The notes: a model not told the origin generated them from the letters alone. DNA of 64,000 nt from Sphingomonas faeni (GCF_003053745.1 NZ_QAYE01000007.1:230616-294615), one strand, 5' to 3'; shown: positions 1 through 9,255, counted from the first letter of the stretch. Program-made: numbers and translations.

Positions 1-2
1 TG

Positions 3-80
3 GTCCTGCGGCGTAGTGTGGCACTGGAAGACGTCGCCGCCTGGAAAGCCGCGCAAGCTGCGAAGGCCAAGCCCCAATGA
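3..80 (+). CDS. C-terminal end of an unidentified protein (partial)
   Basis: An open frame enters from the left edge and stops with TGA just before a palindromic repeat. The visible residues are Ala/Lys rich (end AAQAAKAKPQ), which would suit a charged C-terminal tail. No family can be recognised from 25 residues. A second frame is also open here but runs on through the repeat, so this one is preferred. Confidence 0.4.
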   Translation, partial: VLRRSVALEDVAAWKAAQAAKAKPQ

Positions 81-91
81 CCTCTCCACCG

Positions 92-176
92 TTCCCCCGC
101 GAAGGCGGGGGCCCAGGGTCCCAGGATACGACGCTCGTAGCTCCTGTACTCCTGCGTGCGCAGGAGAACATCTGGG
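92..176. repeat. Palindromic intergenic repeat, family B (degenerate right arm)
   Basis: The left arm CCCCCGCGAAGGCGGGGGCC is a near-perfect palindrome followed by CAGGG. The right half, which in other copies repeats the arm in inverted orientation, is diverged. It shares the arm with copies near 2.6, 9.4, 12.8, 26.5, 27.9 and 31.4 kb. Confidence 0.75.
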
Positions 177-193
177 CGTCTCGCGCGGCGGAG

Positions 194-391
194 ATGGCGG
201 CGATCTTCATGGTCGGCGACGGGTTGATCGGCCTTCTCCAACCCCGCCGCCACGTCGATCTCTGGAAGGACGATGCGCTTGGCACCGAGAAACTGGTGAA
301 GCCGTTCGTCGACCGTCCCGGCCGCCGTCGCCTCTACGCCCTCGTGCAGATCGTCGCCGGTCTCGCCTTGGCTGCGCGCCAGAAGCGATGA
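194..391 (+). CDS. Small conserved hypothetical protein
   Basis: A 65-residue protein starting MAAIFMVGDGLIGLLQPRRH, with a short hydrophobic N-terminus, an RRH-x-x-LW motif and a second weakly hydrophobic stretch near the C-terminus. Its TGA overlaps the ATG of the cytochrome c gene as ATGA, so the two are probably co-transcribed and translationally coupled. The ATG at 194 was chosen because an upstream in-frame start would place the palindromic repeat inside the protein. I do not know a function. The sequence resembles small uncharacterised proteins that I recall from sphingomonads, but that is memory and not a search. Confidence 0.6.
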   Translation: MAAIFMVGDGLIGLLQPRRHVDLWKDDALGTEKLVKPFVDRPGRRRLYALVQIVAGLALAARQKR

Positions 392-774
392 CCCCGTCGC
401 GGTGGCCCCTGCTGGCGCTGGCCCTCGCCGGCTGTGGTCAGAGCCCCGACGCCAGCACGACTAGTCAGATCGCCAGCGGCGAACGCGTCTTCCGCCGCTG
501 CACCGCCTGCCACACGATCGGGCAATATGCGGGCGATACCGATGGGCCGAACCTCTACGGCGTTACGGGCGGCCCGATCGGCGAGCGGCGCCCGCGCTTC
601 TCCTACACTGCCGGGTTAAAGTCGCTTGGCGGCAACTGGGATGCCAAGCGCATGGACGCCTGGCTCACCAACCCTCGCAAGATGGTGCCCGGCACGACCA
701 TGGCATTCGCCGGCCTTCCCGACCCGAAGGACCGCGCCGACGTCATCGCCTACCTATCGACGCAGGGCCCCTGA
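388..774 (+). CDS. Class I cytochrome c lipoprotein
   Basis: A 128-residue protein with a signal peptide ending in a lipobox-like LALAGC (Cys16), so it is probably a periplasmic lipoprotein. One haem-binding CTACH motif lies at residues 38-42. The distal Met ligand is probably in the MVPGTTMAF segment (residues 99-107), as in mitochondrial-type cytochrome c (the PGTKM motif). The DGPNLYG and PRFSYTAGLKS segments are typical of that class. It would carry electrons in the periplasm, perhaps to a terminal oxidase. The start overlaps the stop of the preceding small gene. The upstream in-frame extension reads through repeat DNA and was discarded. Confidence 0.85.
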   Translation: MTPSRWPLLALALAGCGQSPDASTTSQIASGERVFRRCTACHTIGQYAGDTDGPNLYGVTGGPIGERRPRFSYTAGLKSLGGNWDAKRMDAWLTNPRKMVPGTTMAFAGLPDPKDRADVIAYLSTQGP

Positions 775-776
775 GT

Positions 777-1901
777 TTACGGCACCACCGTCGTGAACAG
801 ATAGGCGGCGAAGATCACGAGGTGGACGACACCCTGCAACACCGTCGTCCGGCCAGTGCCGAGCGAGAGCGTGGCGACGAACAGCGAGAGCGCGAGAAGC
901 GTCATGCTCTTCGCATCGATGCCGAGCGCGATCGGCAGGTCGAGCACCAGCGACACGATCGCCACGCTCGGGATCGTCAGCCCGATCGTCGCCAGCGCGG
1001 AGCCGAGCGCGAGGTTGAGGCTGGTCTGCAACCGGTTGCGCCGCGCCGACTTGTACGCGGCCAGGCTCTCGGGTGCGAGCACCAGCGCTGCGATCACCAC
1101 GCCGACCACCGTCAGCGGCAGGCCGGCACCGAGCACCGCGGCCTCGATCGTCGGCGACAGGGTCTTCGCAAGCAGCACCACCGATACCAGCGCCACCAGC
1201 AGCGCAGCGAAGGCGATACCCGTGGCGCGGCCCGATGGCGGCGCAGCGTGATCGTCCTTGTCGTCGGTCGATGGCAGGAAATAATCGCGGTGGCGCACCG
1301 TCTGCACCAGCACGAACGTCCCGTAGAGGATCAACGATACGACCGCGACGAAGATCAGCTGCGACGACGCGTAGGTCGGGCCCTGTGTCGACGAGGTATA
1401 GTTCGGCAGGATCAGCGACAGCACTGCCATCGCCGCGAGCACGCCGAGCGCGGCAGTCATGCCCTTCAGCGTGAACCGCTGCTCATGATGCCGCACCGCG
1501 CCCGCGAGCAGGCAGATTCCGATGATGAAATTGAGGATGATCATGATCGCCGCGAACACCGTGTCGCGCGCGAGCGTGGTGGCGTCGCCAGCGTTCGATA
1601 GCATCAACGATACGATCAGCGACACCTCGATCACGGTGACCGCGATCGCGAGGACGAGCGTGCCGAACGGTTCGCCGACCTTATGCGCGATGACCTCGGC
1701 GTGATGGACGGCGGCGAGCACGCTGCCGATCAACACGATCACGGCGGCGGCGGTGCCGAGCGAGCCCATCTTCGCGAGCCCGACAAGGACGGCGAGCAGT
1801 CCCAGGCCCGGCGCGATCAGCGTCCAGATCGGCAGTGCCAGGCGGTCCGGCATCGTCTCCACCACGTGTTCGTTCGGTCGGTCGGCCACTTCGATCGTCA
1901 T
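777..1901 (-). CDS. Calcium/proton antiporter of the CaCA family (ChaA-like)
   Basis: A 374-residue polytopic membrane protein with about eleven hydrophobic segments. The acidic helix motif FGTLVLAIAVTVIEVSLI and, in the second half, LVLAPESLAAYKSARRN are the duplicated alpha-repeat signatures of CaCA exchangers. It resembles the ChaA / y4hA ionic transporter group. Expected role: export of Ca2+ (possibly Na+ or K+) in exchange for protons across the inner membrane. It converges with the cytochrome c gene, leaving only two bases between stops. The start MTIEVADRP has a GGGAG-like ribosome site just upstream. Confidence 0.88.
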   Translation of the reverse strand: MTIEVADRPNEHVVETMPDRLALPIWTLIAPGLGLLAVLVGLAKMGSLGTAAAVIVLIGSVLAAVHHAEVIAHKVGEPFGTLVLAIAVTVIEVSLIVSLMLSNAGDATTLARDTVFAAIMIILNFIIGICLLAGAVRHHEQRFTLKGMTAALGVLAAMAVLSLILPNYTSSTQGPTYASSQLIFVAVVSLILYGTFVLVQTVRHRDYFLPSTDDKDDHAAPPSGRATGIAFAALLVALVSVVLLAKTLSPTIEAAVLGAGLPLTVVGVVIAALVLAPESLAAYKSARRNRLQTSLNLALGSALATIGLTIPSVAIVSLVLDLPIALGIDAKSMTLLALSLFVATLSLGTGRTTVLQGVVHLVIFAAYLFTTVVP

Positions 1902-2001
1902 GCATGCTCCCTCGTTCCACTTGGATAACGAATGCGCGAGGGCCGATAAGGGTCCGAGTCGGGGCGATTGCGGAGCGGTAAGGATCGGCTAGGTTGCGGC
2001 G

Positions 2002-2451
2002 ATGTTGGCTTGCGATCTCCGCGAAACGCTCGTCATGACCGCCGATGCGATGTGGGATGCTCAAGACCCGTGGTGGGTCATTTCCAGCGCGGCGGTGGCG
2101 CTTCACGGGGTGACGCCGATCGAGGTCGACGATGTCGATGTGTTGATGAGCGTGGTGGATGCTGGGCGACTGATGGACAGGCTTGGCGTCGTACCGATCG
2201 AGGATGGAGCGAGTGCGATGTTCCGGTCGACGCTGTTCGGGCGGTGGGAGGCACCGCCGTTGGTCGTCGAGATCATGGCGGGGTTTCATGTTGCGACGGG
2301 CTCAGGCTGGACGGAGGTGCTGCCACGAACGCGCGTGCCGGTTTTTGTGGATGAGCGCGTGGTTTATGTGCCTGACCGTGCTGAACTGGCCGAGATACTT
2401 AGGCTGTTCGGACGTCCAAAGGACTTGGAGCGGGCTCGGCTTTTGACCTGA
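2002..2451 (+). CDS. Nucleotidyltransferase-fold protein, function unknown
   Basis: A 149-residue protein. The segment WWVISSAAVALHG followed by DVDVLMS matches the pattern of minimal nucleotidyltransferases, in which GG/S-xx-AL-x-LHG precedes a DxD metal site. The later RVPVFV and PDRAELAEILRLFGRPKDLERA segments match the usual C-terminal part of such proteins. The classic GS glycine pair is replaced by SS, so activity is uncertain. Similar folds occur in the antitoxin/toxin MNT and AbiEii families, but no partner gene is adjacent: the neighbours are the antiporter and repeats. An internal ATG at 2035 is an alternative start. Confidence 0.6.
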   Translation: MLACDLRETLVMTADAMWDAQDPWWVISSAAVALHGVTPIEVDDVDVLMSVVDAGRLMDRLGVVPIEDGASAMFRSTLFGRWEAPPLVVEIMAGFHVATGSGWTEVLPRTRVPVFVDERVVYVPDRAELAEILRLFGRPKDLERARLLT

Positions 2452-2597
2452 GGACCGTAGTGGCGGCGCCGGCCACACGCGGGTACCGACGTCGTCGCCG
2501 CGAACCCTACAATGTCCCCCAAGATAGAAGGAACGCCAATGTAGTGAGTGAAGACGGGGCATATCGCCCGTTCTCTCTGGGTCAGGTCACATCCTGC

Positions 2598-2679
2598 CGT
2601 TCCCCCGCGAAAGCGGGGGTCCAGGAGTCACGATCGCTACAGCCTGGTACCCTGGACCCCCGCCTTCGCGGGGGAACAG
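2598..2679. repeat. Palindromic intergenic repeat, family B
   Basis: Two inverted copies of a CCCCCGCGAAAGCGGGGGTCC-type arm face each other across about 30 bases. It lies in the 315-base gap between the nucleotidyltransferase-like gene and clpX, which otherwise holds only the clpX terminator. Confidence 0.85.
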
Positions 2680-2715
2680 TCAGAAGAGCAGCCCGCGCTC
2701 TGCCCCAAAACGAAA

Positions 2716-2742
2716 AAGGGCGCCGATCACTCGACGCCCTTT
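2716..2742 (-). terminator. Rho-independent terminator after clpX
   Basis: On the minus strand a GGGCG...CGCCC hairpin with flanking A/T pairs is followed by a CCCTTTTTCG tract. It sits 25 bases past the clpX stop codon. Confidence 0.8.
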
Positions 2743-2766
2743 CCCGTATCTCAAACCCGTTCCGCT

Positions 2767-4032
2767 TTAAGCAGCGTCGCCGGTCTTCTTTTTCTCGGCA
2801 TAGACGCGGATCGGTTCCTTACGGCCTTCGATCACGTCCTTGTCGATCATCACCTCGTCGACGCCGTCCATGCCGGGCAGGTCGAACATCGTGTCGAGCA
2901 GGATGCTCTCCAGGATCGAGCGCAGCCCGCGGGCGCCGGTCTTGCGTTCGATGCCCTTCTTGGCGACCGACACAAGCGCGTCGTCGGTAAAGCCGAGCGC
3001 GACGTCCTCCATCTCGAACAGCTTCTGGTACTGCTTGACCAGCGCGTTCTTCGGCTCCTTCAGGATCTTCACCAGCGCGTCGACATCGAGATCCTCAAGC
3101 GTCGCAATCACCGGCAGACGGCCGACAAACTCGGGGATCAGACCGAACTTCAGCAGATCCTCGGGCTCGACCGACTTCAGCGTCTCGCCCGTCTTGCGCT
3201 CGTCCGGCCCGGCGACATACGCGCCGAAACCGATCGACTTGCCCTGCAGACGATCGCCGATGATCTTCTCAAGACCCGAGAACGCACCGCCGCAGATGAA
3301 CAGGATGTTGGTCGTATCCACCTGCAGGAATTCCTGCTGCGGATGCTTACGCCCACCCTGCGGAGGAACGCTGGCAGTCGTGCCTTCCATCAGCTTGAGC
3401 AACGCCTGCTGCACGCCCTCGCCCGACACGTCGCGCGTGATCGAGGGGTTCTCGGCCTTGCGCGAGATCTTGTCGATCTCGTCGATATAGACGATCCCGC
3501 GCTGCGCCCGCTCGACGTTGTAGTCGGACGCCTGGAGCAGCTTGAGGATGATGTTCTCGACATCCTCACCGACGTAACCCGCTTCGGTGAGCGTCGTCGC
3601 ATCGGCCATCGTGAACGGCACGTCGAGGATGCGGGCGAGCGTCTGCGCGAGCAGCGTCTTGCCGCAACCGGTCGGCCCGACCAGCAGGATGTTCGACTTG
3701 GACAGCTCGACATCGGCACCCTTGGCGCCGTGGTTGAGCCGCTTGTAGTGATTGTGCACCGCCACCGACAGCACGCGCTTGGCGCGCTTCTGGCCGATCA
3801 CGTAATCGTCAAGGACGTCGCAGATCTCCTGCGGAGTCGGCACGCCGCCGTCCTTCTTGGACACCAGCGCAGACTTCGTCTCCTCACGGATGATGTCGTT
3901 GCATAGCTCGACGCACTCGTCGCAAATGAAGACCGTCGGCCCGGCGATCAATTTGCGGACCTCGTGCTGCGACTTCCCGCAGAACGAGCAATAGAGGGTG
4001 CTCTTCGAGTCGCCACCGCTCAGCTTCGTCAT
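2767..4032 (-). CDS. clpX: ATP-dependent Clp protease ATP-binding subunit ClpX
   Basis: A 421-residue AAA+ unfoldase that recognises tagged substrates, unfolds them and threads them into ClpP in the cytoplasm. The N-terminal zinc-binding domain has Cys15, Cys18, Cys37 and Cys40. Walker A GPTGCGKT is at about 119-126 and Walker B VYIDEID at about 181-187. The pore loop GYVGEDVEN lies near 152-160. Length and order are normal for the family. The gene follows clpP on the same strand, with a gap of about 120 bases that could hold its own promoter. A clear terminator follows it. Confidence 0.98.
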   Translation of the reverse strand: MTKLSGGDSKSTLYCSFCGKSQHEVRKLIAGPTVFICDECVELCNDIIREETKSALVSKKDGGVPTPQEICDVLDDYVIGQKRAKRVLSVAVHNHYKRLNHGAKGADVELSKSNILLVGPTGCGKTLLAQTLARILDVPFTMADATTLTEAGYVGEDVENIILKLLQASDYNVERAQRGIVYIDEIDKISRKAENPSITRDVSGEGVQQALLKLMEGTTASVPPQGGRKHPQQEFLQVDTTNILFICGGAFSGLEKIIGDRLQGKSIGFGAYVAGPDERKTGETLKSVEPEDLLKFGLIPEFVGRLPVIATLEDLDVDALVKILKEPKNALVKQYQKLFEMEDVALGFTDDALVSVAKKGIERKTGARGLRSILESILLDTMFDLPGMDGVDEVMIDKDVIEGRKEPIRVYAEKKKTGDAA

Positions 4033-4155
4033 TCAATCACCTCTCGCGCATGTCGGTGCACGTGCCGTTTCCGGGGCCGCTACCGTAACGCACCCCGGAG
4101 TTCCTACAATCAAATAAACCGGCGGGATTTACGATTCGCCCCATGCCAGTGTCGG

Positions 4156-4845
4156 TTAGGCGGGTTTCGCACCATCCTCGGATACCGCCGGGCGCTTGTC
4201 GAACACCTCGTCGATCAGCCCGAAATCCTTCGCTTCGTTCGCTTCGAGGAACGTATCGCGGTCCATCCGGCGCTCGATCTCTTCGATCGGCTGGCCGGTA
4301 TACTGCGAATACAGTTCGTTCATGCGCTTGCGGATACGCAGGATCTCACGCGCCTGAATCTCGATGTCGCTGGCCATGCCCTGTGCACCACCCGATGGCT
4401 GATGGATCATGATGCGTGCGTTGGTCATCGCGACGCGCATGCCGGGCTCGCCGCTCGCGAGCAGGAAGCTGCCCATTGACGCTGCCTGGCCGATGCATAC
4501 GGTGCCGACGCGCGGGCGAATGTACCGCATCGTGTCGTGGATCGCCATGCCCGCCGTAACGACGCCGCCCGGCGAGTTGATATACATGAAAATGTCCTTC
4601 TTCGGGTTCTCGGACTCGAGGAAGAGCAGCTGTGCGGTGATCAGCGAGGCCATGCCGTCCTCGACGCCACCTGTCACGAAGATGATGCGCTCGCGGAGCA
4701 GGCGCGAGAAGATGTCGAACGAACGCTCGCCGCGGTTCGACTGCTCGATGACGATGGGAACCAGGCCTGCTTGCGTCTGCTGCAGGCCGAGCCCGGCGCT
4801 GGCCAACGGGCTCGCGAAATCGCCGGTCTCGAACGGATTGTGCAT
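4156..4845 (-). CDS. clpP: ATP-dependent Clp protease proteolytic subunit ClpP
   Basis: A 229-residue serine peptidase that forms the tetradecameric proteolytic chamber used by ClpX. The catalytic triad is visible: Ser123 in [11 protein letters not shown], His148 in MIHQP and Asp197 in [16 protein letters not shown] was chosen as the start because upstream in-frame codons run into repeat DNA and because alphaproteobacterial ClpP proteins begin in this way. It is followed by clpX on the same strand, the common clpP-clpX order. Confidence 0.98.
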   Translation of the reverse strand: MHNPFETGDFASPLASAGLGLQQTQAGLVPIVIEQSNRGERSFDIFSRLLRERIIFVTGGVEDGMASLITAQLLFLESENPKKDIFMYINSPGGVVTAGMAIHDTMRYIRPRVGTVCIGQAASMGSFLLASGEPGMRVAMTNARIMIHQPSGGAQGMASDIEIQAREILRIRKRMNELYSQYTGQPIEEIERRMDRDTFLEANEAKDFGLIDEVFDKRPAVSEDGAKPA

Positions 4846-4892
4846 GGAAATCTCTCTTATGCCCCAGTGAACCGCTAACATCGGCGGTCCGG

Positions 4893-5077
4893 GAGGGGAG
4901 TTCAAGCCCTCCCTGCCCTCGCCTCGGGGACTGCTTGCCCTCGCCCCTCCGGGAGAGGGAGAGGCCCGCCCGCGCTTGCGGGTGGGAGGGTGAGGGGACG
5001 TTGACGAATCCCAACCACCCCTCTCCCTCCCGTCGCCGAGTGGCTCCTCCTTCCCTCTCCCCGGAGGGGCGAGGGAG
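4893..5077. repeat. GC-rich palindromic intergenic repeat (family D-like)
   Basis: Purine/pyrimidine-rich arms such as CCCTCGCCCCTCCGGGAGAG and its inverse CTCTCCCCGGAGGGGCGAGG flank a centre with further CCCTCCC/GGGAGGG complements. It fills the space between the glycosyltransferase stop and clpP. Confidence 0.7.
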
Positions 5078-6004
5078 TCAGATGCCTGGGGCGGGGTAGG
5101 CTAGGTATGCCAGGCGGCGGACTTCGCGACGGCCGCGAACGACCGTGTCGAGGATCAGGCCGGTGAAGACGTTGAGCGCGGCGAAGATGCCGAGGCCGGT
5201 GATCAGGATCGCGGTCGGGAAGCGCGGGACCTGGTGGATCTCGATGTACGTCAGCACCAGCGGGATGCCGAGAATCAGCGCGAGCAGGCCGAACACGCTG
5301 CCGATCGCGCCGAAGAACCAAAGCGGGCGCTCGATCCGGTAAAGCGTCATGATCGTGCGGAGGATGCGCCAGCCGTCGCCGTAGGTGCTGAGCTTCGATT
5401 CGGAGCCTTCGGGGCGTGCGTAATAGGGCGTCTCGACCTCGCCGATCGGCATCTTGAGTTCGAGCGCGTGGACGCTGATCTCGGTCTCGATCTCGAACCC
5501 GGCCGAGAGCGACGGAAAGCTCTTCACGAACCGGCGCGAGAAGACGCGGTACCCAGAGAGGATGTCGGTGAAGCTGCGGCCGAACAGGCGGGCGAGCATA
5601 CCGGTAAGCAGCGCGTTGCCGAACCGATGCCCGCGGCGGTAGCTTTCCTGGACCTGGCTGATGCGTGAGCCGACCACCATGTCGAGCTGCTCGTCGAGAA
5701 CGCGCGCGACCAGATTCGGGGCGGAGGCAGCGTCGTAGGTCGCGTCGCCGTCGGCCATGACGTAGATGTCGGCGTCGATGTCGGCGAACATGCGACGGAC
5801 GACCGCGCCCTTGCCCTGGATGCGCTCGGTCCGGACGACGGCTCCGGCGGCGCGCGCAACCTCGATCGTGCGGTCGGCGCTGTTGTTGTCGTAGACGTAG
5901 ATGGTGGCGCCGGGCAGCGCATTGCGGAACCCGGCGATCGTCTGCGCGATTGCGGCGTCCTCGTTGTAGCACGGGAGCAGGACGGCGATTCTCGGTTCGG
6001 TCAT
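5078..6004 (-). CDS. Family 2 glycosyltransferase, membrane-anchored
   Basis: A 308-residue protein. The N-terminal GT-A domain has the LLPCYNED start of family 2 enzymes and a DGD metal/nucleotide-sugar motif at residues 85-87 (MADGDATYD). The centre carries [16 protein letters not shown], typical of dolichyl-phosphate-type or GtrB-like transferases. Two hydrophobic segments near the C-terminus would anchor it in the inner membrane. Likely role: transfer of a sugar from a nucleotide sugar to a polyprenyl phosphate for envelope glycan building. The substrate cannot be read from the sequence. The start at 6004 ([11 protein letters not shown]) avoids a repeat-derived extension. Confidence 0.88.
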   Translation of the reverse strand: MTEPRIAVLLPCYNEDAAIAQTIAGFRNALPGATIYVYDNNSADRTIEVARAAGAVVRTERIQGKGAVVRRMFADIDADIYVMADGDATYDAASAPNLVARVLDEQLDMVVGSRISQVQESYRRGHRFGNALLTGMLARLFGRSFTDILSGYRVFSRRFVKSFPSLSAGFEIETEISVHALELKMPIGEVETPYYARPEGSESKLSTYGDGWRILRTIMTLYRIERPLWFFGAIGSVFGLLALILGIPLVLTYIEIHQVPRFPTAILITGLGIFAALNVFTGLILDTVVRGRREVRRLAYLAYPAPGI

Positions 6005-6086
6005 GCGCTGTCCTGCGAAGTTGATAGACGGTATCGGAGGTCGAGCAGCAGGCAAAACGTCAGTCACCGAACCATCCCAAAACGCA

Positions 6087-6191
6087 CTTCCCCGGCGGAG
6101 GCCGGGACCCAGTTGGGGAAGGTCCATAACGGAGCTTTGCGCGCCGTTACAGCTACCTTTCCAACTGGGCCCCGGCCTCCGCCGGGGAGGT
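6087..6191. repeat. Palindromic intergenic repeat, family A
   Basis: Two inverted arms of the CCCCGGCGGAGGCCGGGACCC-AGTTGGGG type face each other across about 40 bases containing AACGGAG...CCGTTA. The same layout recurs near 9.3, 18.5 and 27.8 kb. Confidence 0.9.
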
Positions 6192-6239
6192 GACCCTATT
6201 ATGGGTTGAGTGCCTCAACTTTGAGGCACTCAGATAGTT

Positions 6240-7898
6240 TTACGCCTCGGTCTTGGTCGGAGCCTTCTTCGCGCGCGGCTTCTTCGCCGGTGCGTCGGCG
6301 GCTTCGGTGCCCTCTGCATTCTCGGCAGCAACCGGCGACGATTCCGTCACGGCGGTCTCTGCTTCGACCGGAGCCGCCTTCTTCTTGGCAGGCGCCTTCT
6401 TCACGAGCTTGGCCTCTTCCGTCGCGTCCGAAGCATGAGCCTCGTCCGTCACGGCTTCGTCCGAAGCAGCGGCGTCGTCGGCAGGTGCCGCCTTCTTCTT
6501 GGCCGCAGCCTTCTTCTTCGGCTTGTGGTTGTCGTGATCATGCGTGTGCGTACCGCTGGCGAACCCGTCCTCGCTCTCGATCGCAGCCTCAAGCTCTTCA
6601 CGCGTCGCTTCGCGGTCGGTGATCTCGGCCTTCTCGAACAGGAAGTCGACGACCTTGTCCTCGTACAGCGGTGCGCGCAGCTGGGCGGCCGCCATCGGCT
6701 CCTGCTGGACGTACTGCATGAACTGCTGGCGCTGCTCGGCAGGATACTGCTGCGCGGCCTGTGCGAGCAGACGCTGCATTTCCTGGTTCGAAACCTCGAC
6801 GCCGTTCGCCTGGCCGATCTCGGACAGGAGCAGGCCCAGGCGCACGCGACGCTCGGCGATCTTGCGGTAATCGTCGCGCTCGCCTTCCATCTCGGCCATC
6901 GCAGCCTCGGGATCGGCCTCGTGCGTGGCTTCGTGCTGGAGCTGCGACCAGATCTGGTTGAACTCGGCTTCGACCATCGACGGCGGAACCTCGAAGTCAT
7001 GACCCTCGGCGAGCTGGTCGAGCAGCTTGCGCTTCATGTGCGTGCGCGTGAGCCCGTTATGCTCCTGCTCGATCTGACCCTTCAACAGCCCCGTGAGCTG
7101 CTCGAGGTTCTCGAGACCCAGCGACTTCGCCAGATCCTCGTCGATCTTGCTCTCGCCCGCGGTCTTCACCGACTTGACGGTGATGTCGAACGTCGCGGGC
7201 TGGCCTGCGAGCGACTTCTCCTGATACTCCTCGGGGAAGGTCACGTTCAGGACCTTGTCGTCGCCGGTCTTCACGCCGACGAGCTGATCCTCGAAGCCGG
7301 GGATGAGACGACCCGAACCGAGCTCGACGCCCATGTCGGTGCCGGTACCGCCCTCGAACGCGACGCCGTCGGCGGTCTTGCCGACGAAATCGACGGTGAC
7401 GAGATCGCCCATCGCCGCGACGTAATCGTCAGCCGCGTCGTCCCACTTCTTCTGCTGGTCGGCGAACTTCTGGAGCTGCTCGGTGACCGCCTCATCGGCG
7501 ACGGGCACGGTCAGGCGCTCGAGCTTCAGGCCGTCGATCGCGGGTGCGGGGACCTGCGGGAGGACCTCCATCTCGACCTTGACCACGGCGTCCTTGCCGA
7601 GGTCATAGCCCTCTTCGAGCTCGACCGAAGGCTGCATCGCGGGGCGAAGCTGCTTCTCGGCAACGAGCGTCTGGACGCTCTCCTGGATCGCCGCGTTCAG
7701 CGCGTCCTGCGTCAGCGCCGGGCCGTGCATCTTGCGGATGAGGTTCGCCGGTACCTTGCCCGGACGGAAGCCCGGCATCTTCATCTGCGGCGCGAGGCGC
7801 TTCAGCTCGACATCGACCTTGGCATCGATATCCTTCGCGGTGATGGTGAGCGTAAAGGCGCGCTTGAGGCCCTCGTTCAACGTCTCGACAGTCTGCAT
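6240..7898 (-). CDS. tig: Trigger factor with a long Lys/Ala/Glu-rich C-terminal tail
   Basis: A 552-residue ribosome-bound chaperone and peptidyl-prolyl isomerase. The ribosome-binding signature GFRPGKVP is near residues 43-50. The FKBP-type domain (GDLVTVDFVGK through FPEEYQEKSLAGQ) is at about 160-240, followed by the helical C-terminal chaperone domain. Usual length is about 430-450 residues. The final 100 or so are an added tail with a His-rich link (HTHDHDNH) and repeated KKKAAAKKKAA and KKAPAKKKAAP blocks alternating with acidic stretches. The start at 7898 (MQTVETLNEG) was chosen because an upstream extension would read through tRNA-Leu. Confidence 0.97.
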   Translation of the reverse strand: MQTVETLNEGLKRAFTLTITAKDIDAKVDVELKRLAPQMKMPGFRPGKVPANLIRKMHGPALTQDALNAAIQESVQTLVAEKQLRPAMQPSVELEEGYDLGKDAVVKVEMEVLPQVPAPAIDGLKLERLTVPVADEAVTEQLQKFADQQKKWDDAADDYVAAMGDLVTVDFVGKTADGVAFEGGTGTDMGVELGSGRLIPGFEDQLVGVKTGDDKVLNVTFPEEYQEKSLAGQPATFDITVKSVKTAGESKIDEDLAKSLGLENLEQLTGLLKGQIEQEHNGLTRTHMKRKLLDQLAEGHDFEVPPSMVEAEFNQIWSQLQHEATHEADPEAAMAEMEGERDDYRKIAERRVRLGLLLSEIGQANGVEVSNQEMQRLLAQAAQQYPAEQRQQFMQYVQQEPMAAAQLRAPLYEDKVVDFLFEKAEITDREATREELEAAIESEDGFASGTHTHDHDNHKPKKKAAAKKKAAPADDAAASDEAVTDEAHASDATEEAKLVKKAPAKKKAAPVEAETAVTESSPVAAENAEGTEAADAPAKKPRAKKAPTKTEA

Positions 7899-7966
7899 GT
7901 CCGGCCTTTGTCTAAAAGAGCATTCAGGATAATTCTTCGGGCGGTCGCCTCGCCTGCGCGGCGGGC

Positions 7967-8051
7967 TGGTGCGGGCGAAGGGACTCGAACCCCCACATCT
8001 TGCGATACTTGGACCTAAACCAAGCGCGTCTACCAGTTCCGCCACGCCCGC
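7967..8051 (-). tRNA. tRNA-Leu (anticodon UAG)
   Basis: An 85-nt class II tRNA on the minus strand. The acceptor stem GCGGGCG pairs with CGCCCGC, followed by a discriminator A and an encoded CCA. The anticodon arm CTTGG-TTTAGGT-CCAAG reads UAG. A long variable arm (TATCGCAAGATG) and a GGTTCGAGTCC T-arm complete the cloverleaf. Confidence 0.97.
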
Positions 8052-8160
8052 ACAGGACATCGCCGTAGCGGGCGCGTCTATACCAACGTTGCATGCGGGG
8101 GCAAGCAGATAGGCAACTCCCGGTGATTACGGGCGTTGAACACCCCGAAGGAGAGACATC

Positions 8161-8316
8161 ATGGCTACCCAACCCCCGGCAGAATTTCCGACGCCGTCAT
8201 CGCCCGTCGAGCCGACCGCGCCGCCGCCCGAGTTCAATCCGCCCGCGCCGGATATCGACGTGCCTGCGCCGGGAACGCCGTCGAACGATCCCGCACCCGT
8301 CCAGCCGGAGTTTTGA
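8161..8316 (+). CDS. Small proline-rich protein
   Basis: A 51-residue protein that is about a third proline with Glu, Pro and Asp, beginning MATQPPAEFPTPSSP and ending PVQPEF. A strong ribosome site (GGAGAG) lies 8-9 bases before the ATG. Two bases separate its stop from the ATG of the next small gene, so they probably form one operon. It has no signal peptide or membrane segment and is likely disordered. Function unknown. Confidence 0.6.
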   Translation: MATQPPAEFPTPSSPVEPTAPPPEFNPPAPDIDVPAPGTPSNDPAPVQPEF

Positions 8317-8318
8317 GC

Positions 8319-8537
8319 ATGAGTGATCCCCATTCCGGCACGAACCCCGAAACGCTCCCCGAGGACCGTGACGAGGACATTCGCAGCGACATCGAACAGG
8401 CGGTGGAGTCGCGCTCCGACGCGGTCGAGCGCGGCGAAGGCGGCGACGAGCCCGAGACGTTCACGGATACCGGCATGCCCGATGGCGTCGGTGGCACCGG
8501 CGGCGTCGTGAAGAACCAGGACGGCGACGCGCAGTAA
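8319..8537 (+). CDS. Small acidic hypothetical protein
   Basis: A 72-residue, strongly acidic protein starting MSDPHSGTNPETLPEDRDED, with a Gly-rich C-terminus. It follows the proline-rich gene by two bases. The middle is a short charged helix (IRSDIEQAVESRSDAVERG) and the rest looks disordered. Nothing identifies a function. The pair resembles small stress- or ribosome-associated proteins only in general composition. Confidence 0.6.
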   Translation: MSDPHSGTNPETLPEDRDEDIRSDIEQAVESRSDAVERGEGGDEPETFTDTGMPDGVGGTGGVVKNQDGDAQ

Positions 8538-8672
8538 GCTTGCGTCAGCAACCATACAGGCGGGGGTGGCTATCTATAGGACGCCATCCTCGCCAATCAG
8601 GACCCGATAATCTCCACGATCCCCACCTTTGCCGAGCACCAGAGCCTCTATATTGCGCTCGGGCTCGCCGTA

Positions 8673-9236
8673 TTGCTGCTGATCCTGGCGCAGCGCATCC
8701 CCATCATCCGCACGCTCGTCAATCTGGCGATGACGCTTGTCCTCGTCGGACTGCTGTTCGTCGCGATCGACCAGCGGCGTCAGTTCGACCCCTATGTCGG
8801 CAAGATCGCGCGGTTTCTGAAGATCGAGGACCAGCAAGTGGTCGGCGGCGAGGTTCGTATCCGTATGTCGCCGGATGGGCACGTCTGGGCGCGCGCGACG
8901 ATCGACGGGGTGAGCCAGCGGCTGCTGATCGACAGCGGCGCGACGATCACCGCTATTTCGGAGAAGACTGCGGAGGCTGCTGGGGTTGAGGCGCGCGTTG
9001 GCGTGGTGCCGATCGTGTTGCAGACTGCCAATGGGTCTATCGCGGCGAAGACAGGGACGATTGCCTCGCTGCGGCTCGGCGCGATCATCGCGCGGGATTT
9101 GCAGGTGGTGGTGTCGCCGGCGTTTGGCGAGACGAACGTGCTGGGGATGAACTTCCTGTCCCGGCTGGCGTCCTGGCGGGTGGAAGAGAACACCCTGATC
9201 CTCGTGCCGCATCATCCGCAGAAGGTGGACGCGTAA
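8673..9236 (+). CDS. Membrane-anchored retropepsin-like aspartic protease
   Basis: Up to 187 residues. One or two N-terminal membrane segments (ILAQRIPIIRTLVNLAM and TLVLVGLLFVAID) are followed by a single aspartic-protease domain with the clan AA signature LLIDSGATITAIS (Asp87-Ser-Gly). The later VLGMNFLSRLASWRVEE is the usual end of the TIGR02281 family. One DSG per chain means it should work as a homodimer in the periplasm. No ATG lies upstream before an in-frame stop at 8577, so the start is uncertain: TTG at 8673 or a nearby non-ATG codon. Confidence 0.82.
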   Translation: MLLILAQRIPIIRTLVNLAMTLVLVGLLFVAIDQRRQFDPYVGKIARFLKIEDQQVVGGEVRIRMSPDGHVWARATIDGVSQRLLIDSGATITAISEKTAEAAGVEARVGVVPIVLQTANGSIAAKTGTIASLRLGAIIARDLQVVVSPAFGETNVLGMNFLSRLASWRVEENTLILVPHHPQKVDA

Positions 9237-9255
9237 GGCCGCCTCCGTACACAAC

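Noticed and set aside
2548..3906. Long plus-strand open frame across clpX
   Set aside because: It is an antisense shadow of clpX; the minus-strand protein is a full ClpX.
6435..8018. Long plus-strand open frame opposite trigger factor
   Set aside because: Shadow of the high-GC tig gene; no domains and it would cross tRNA-Leu.
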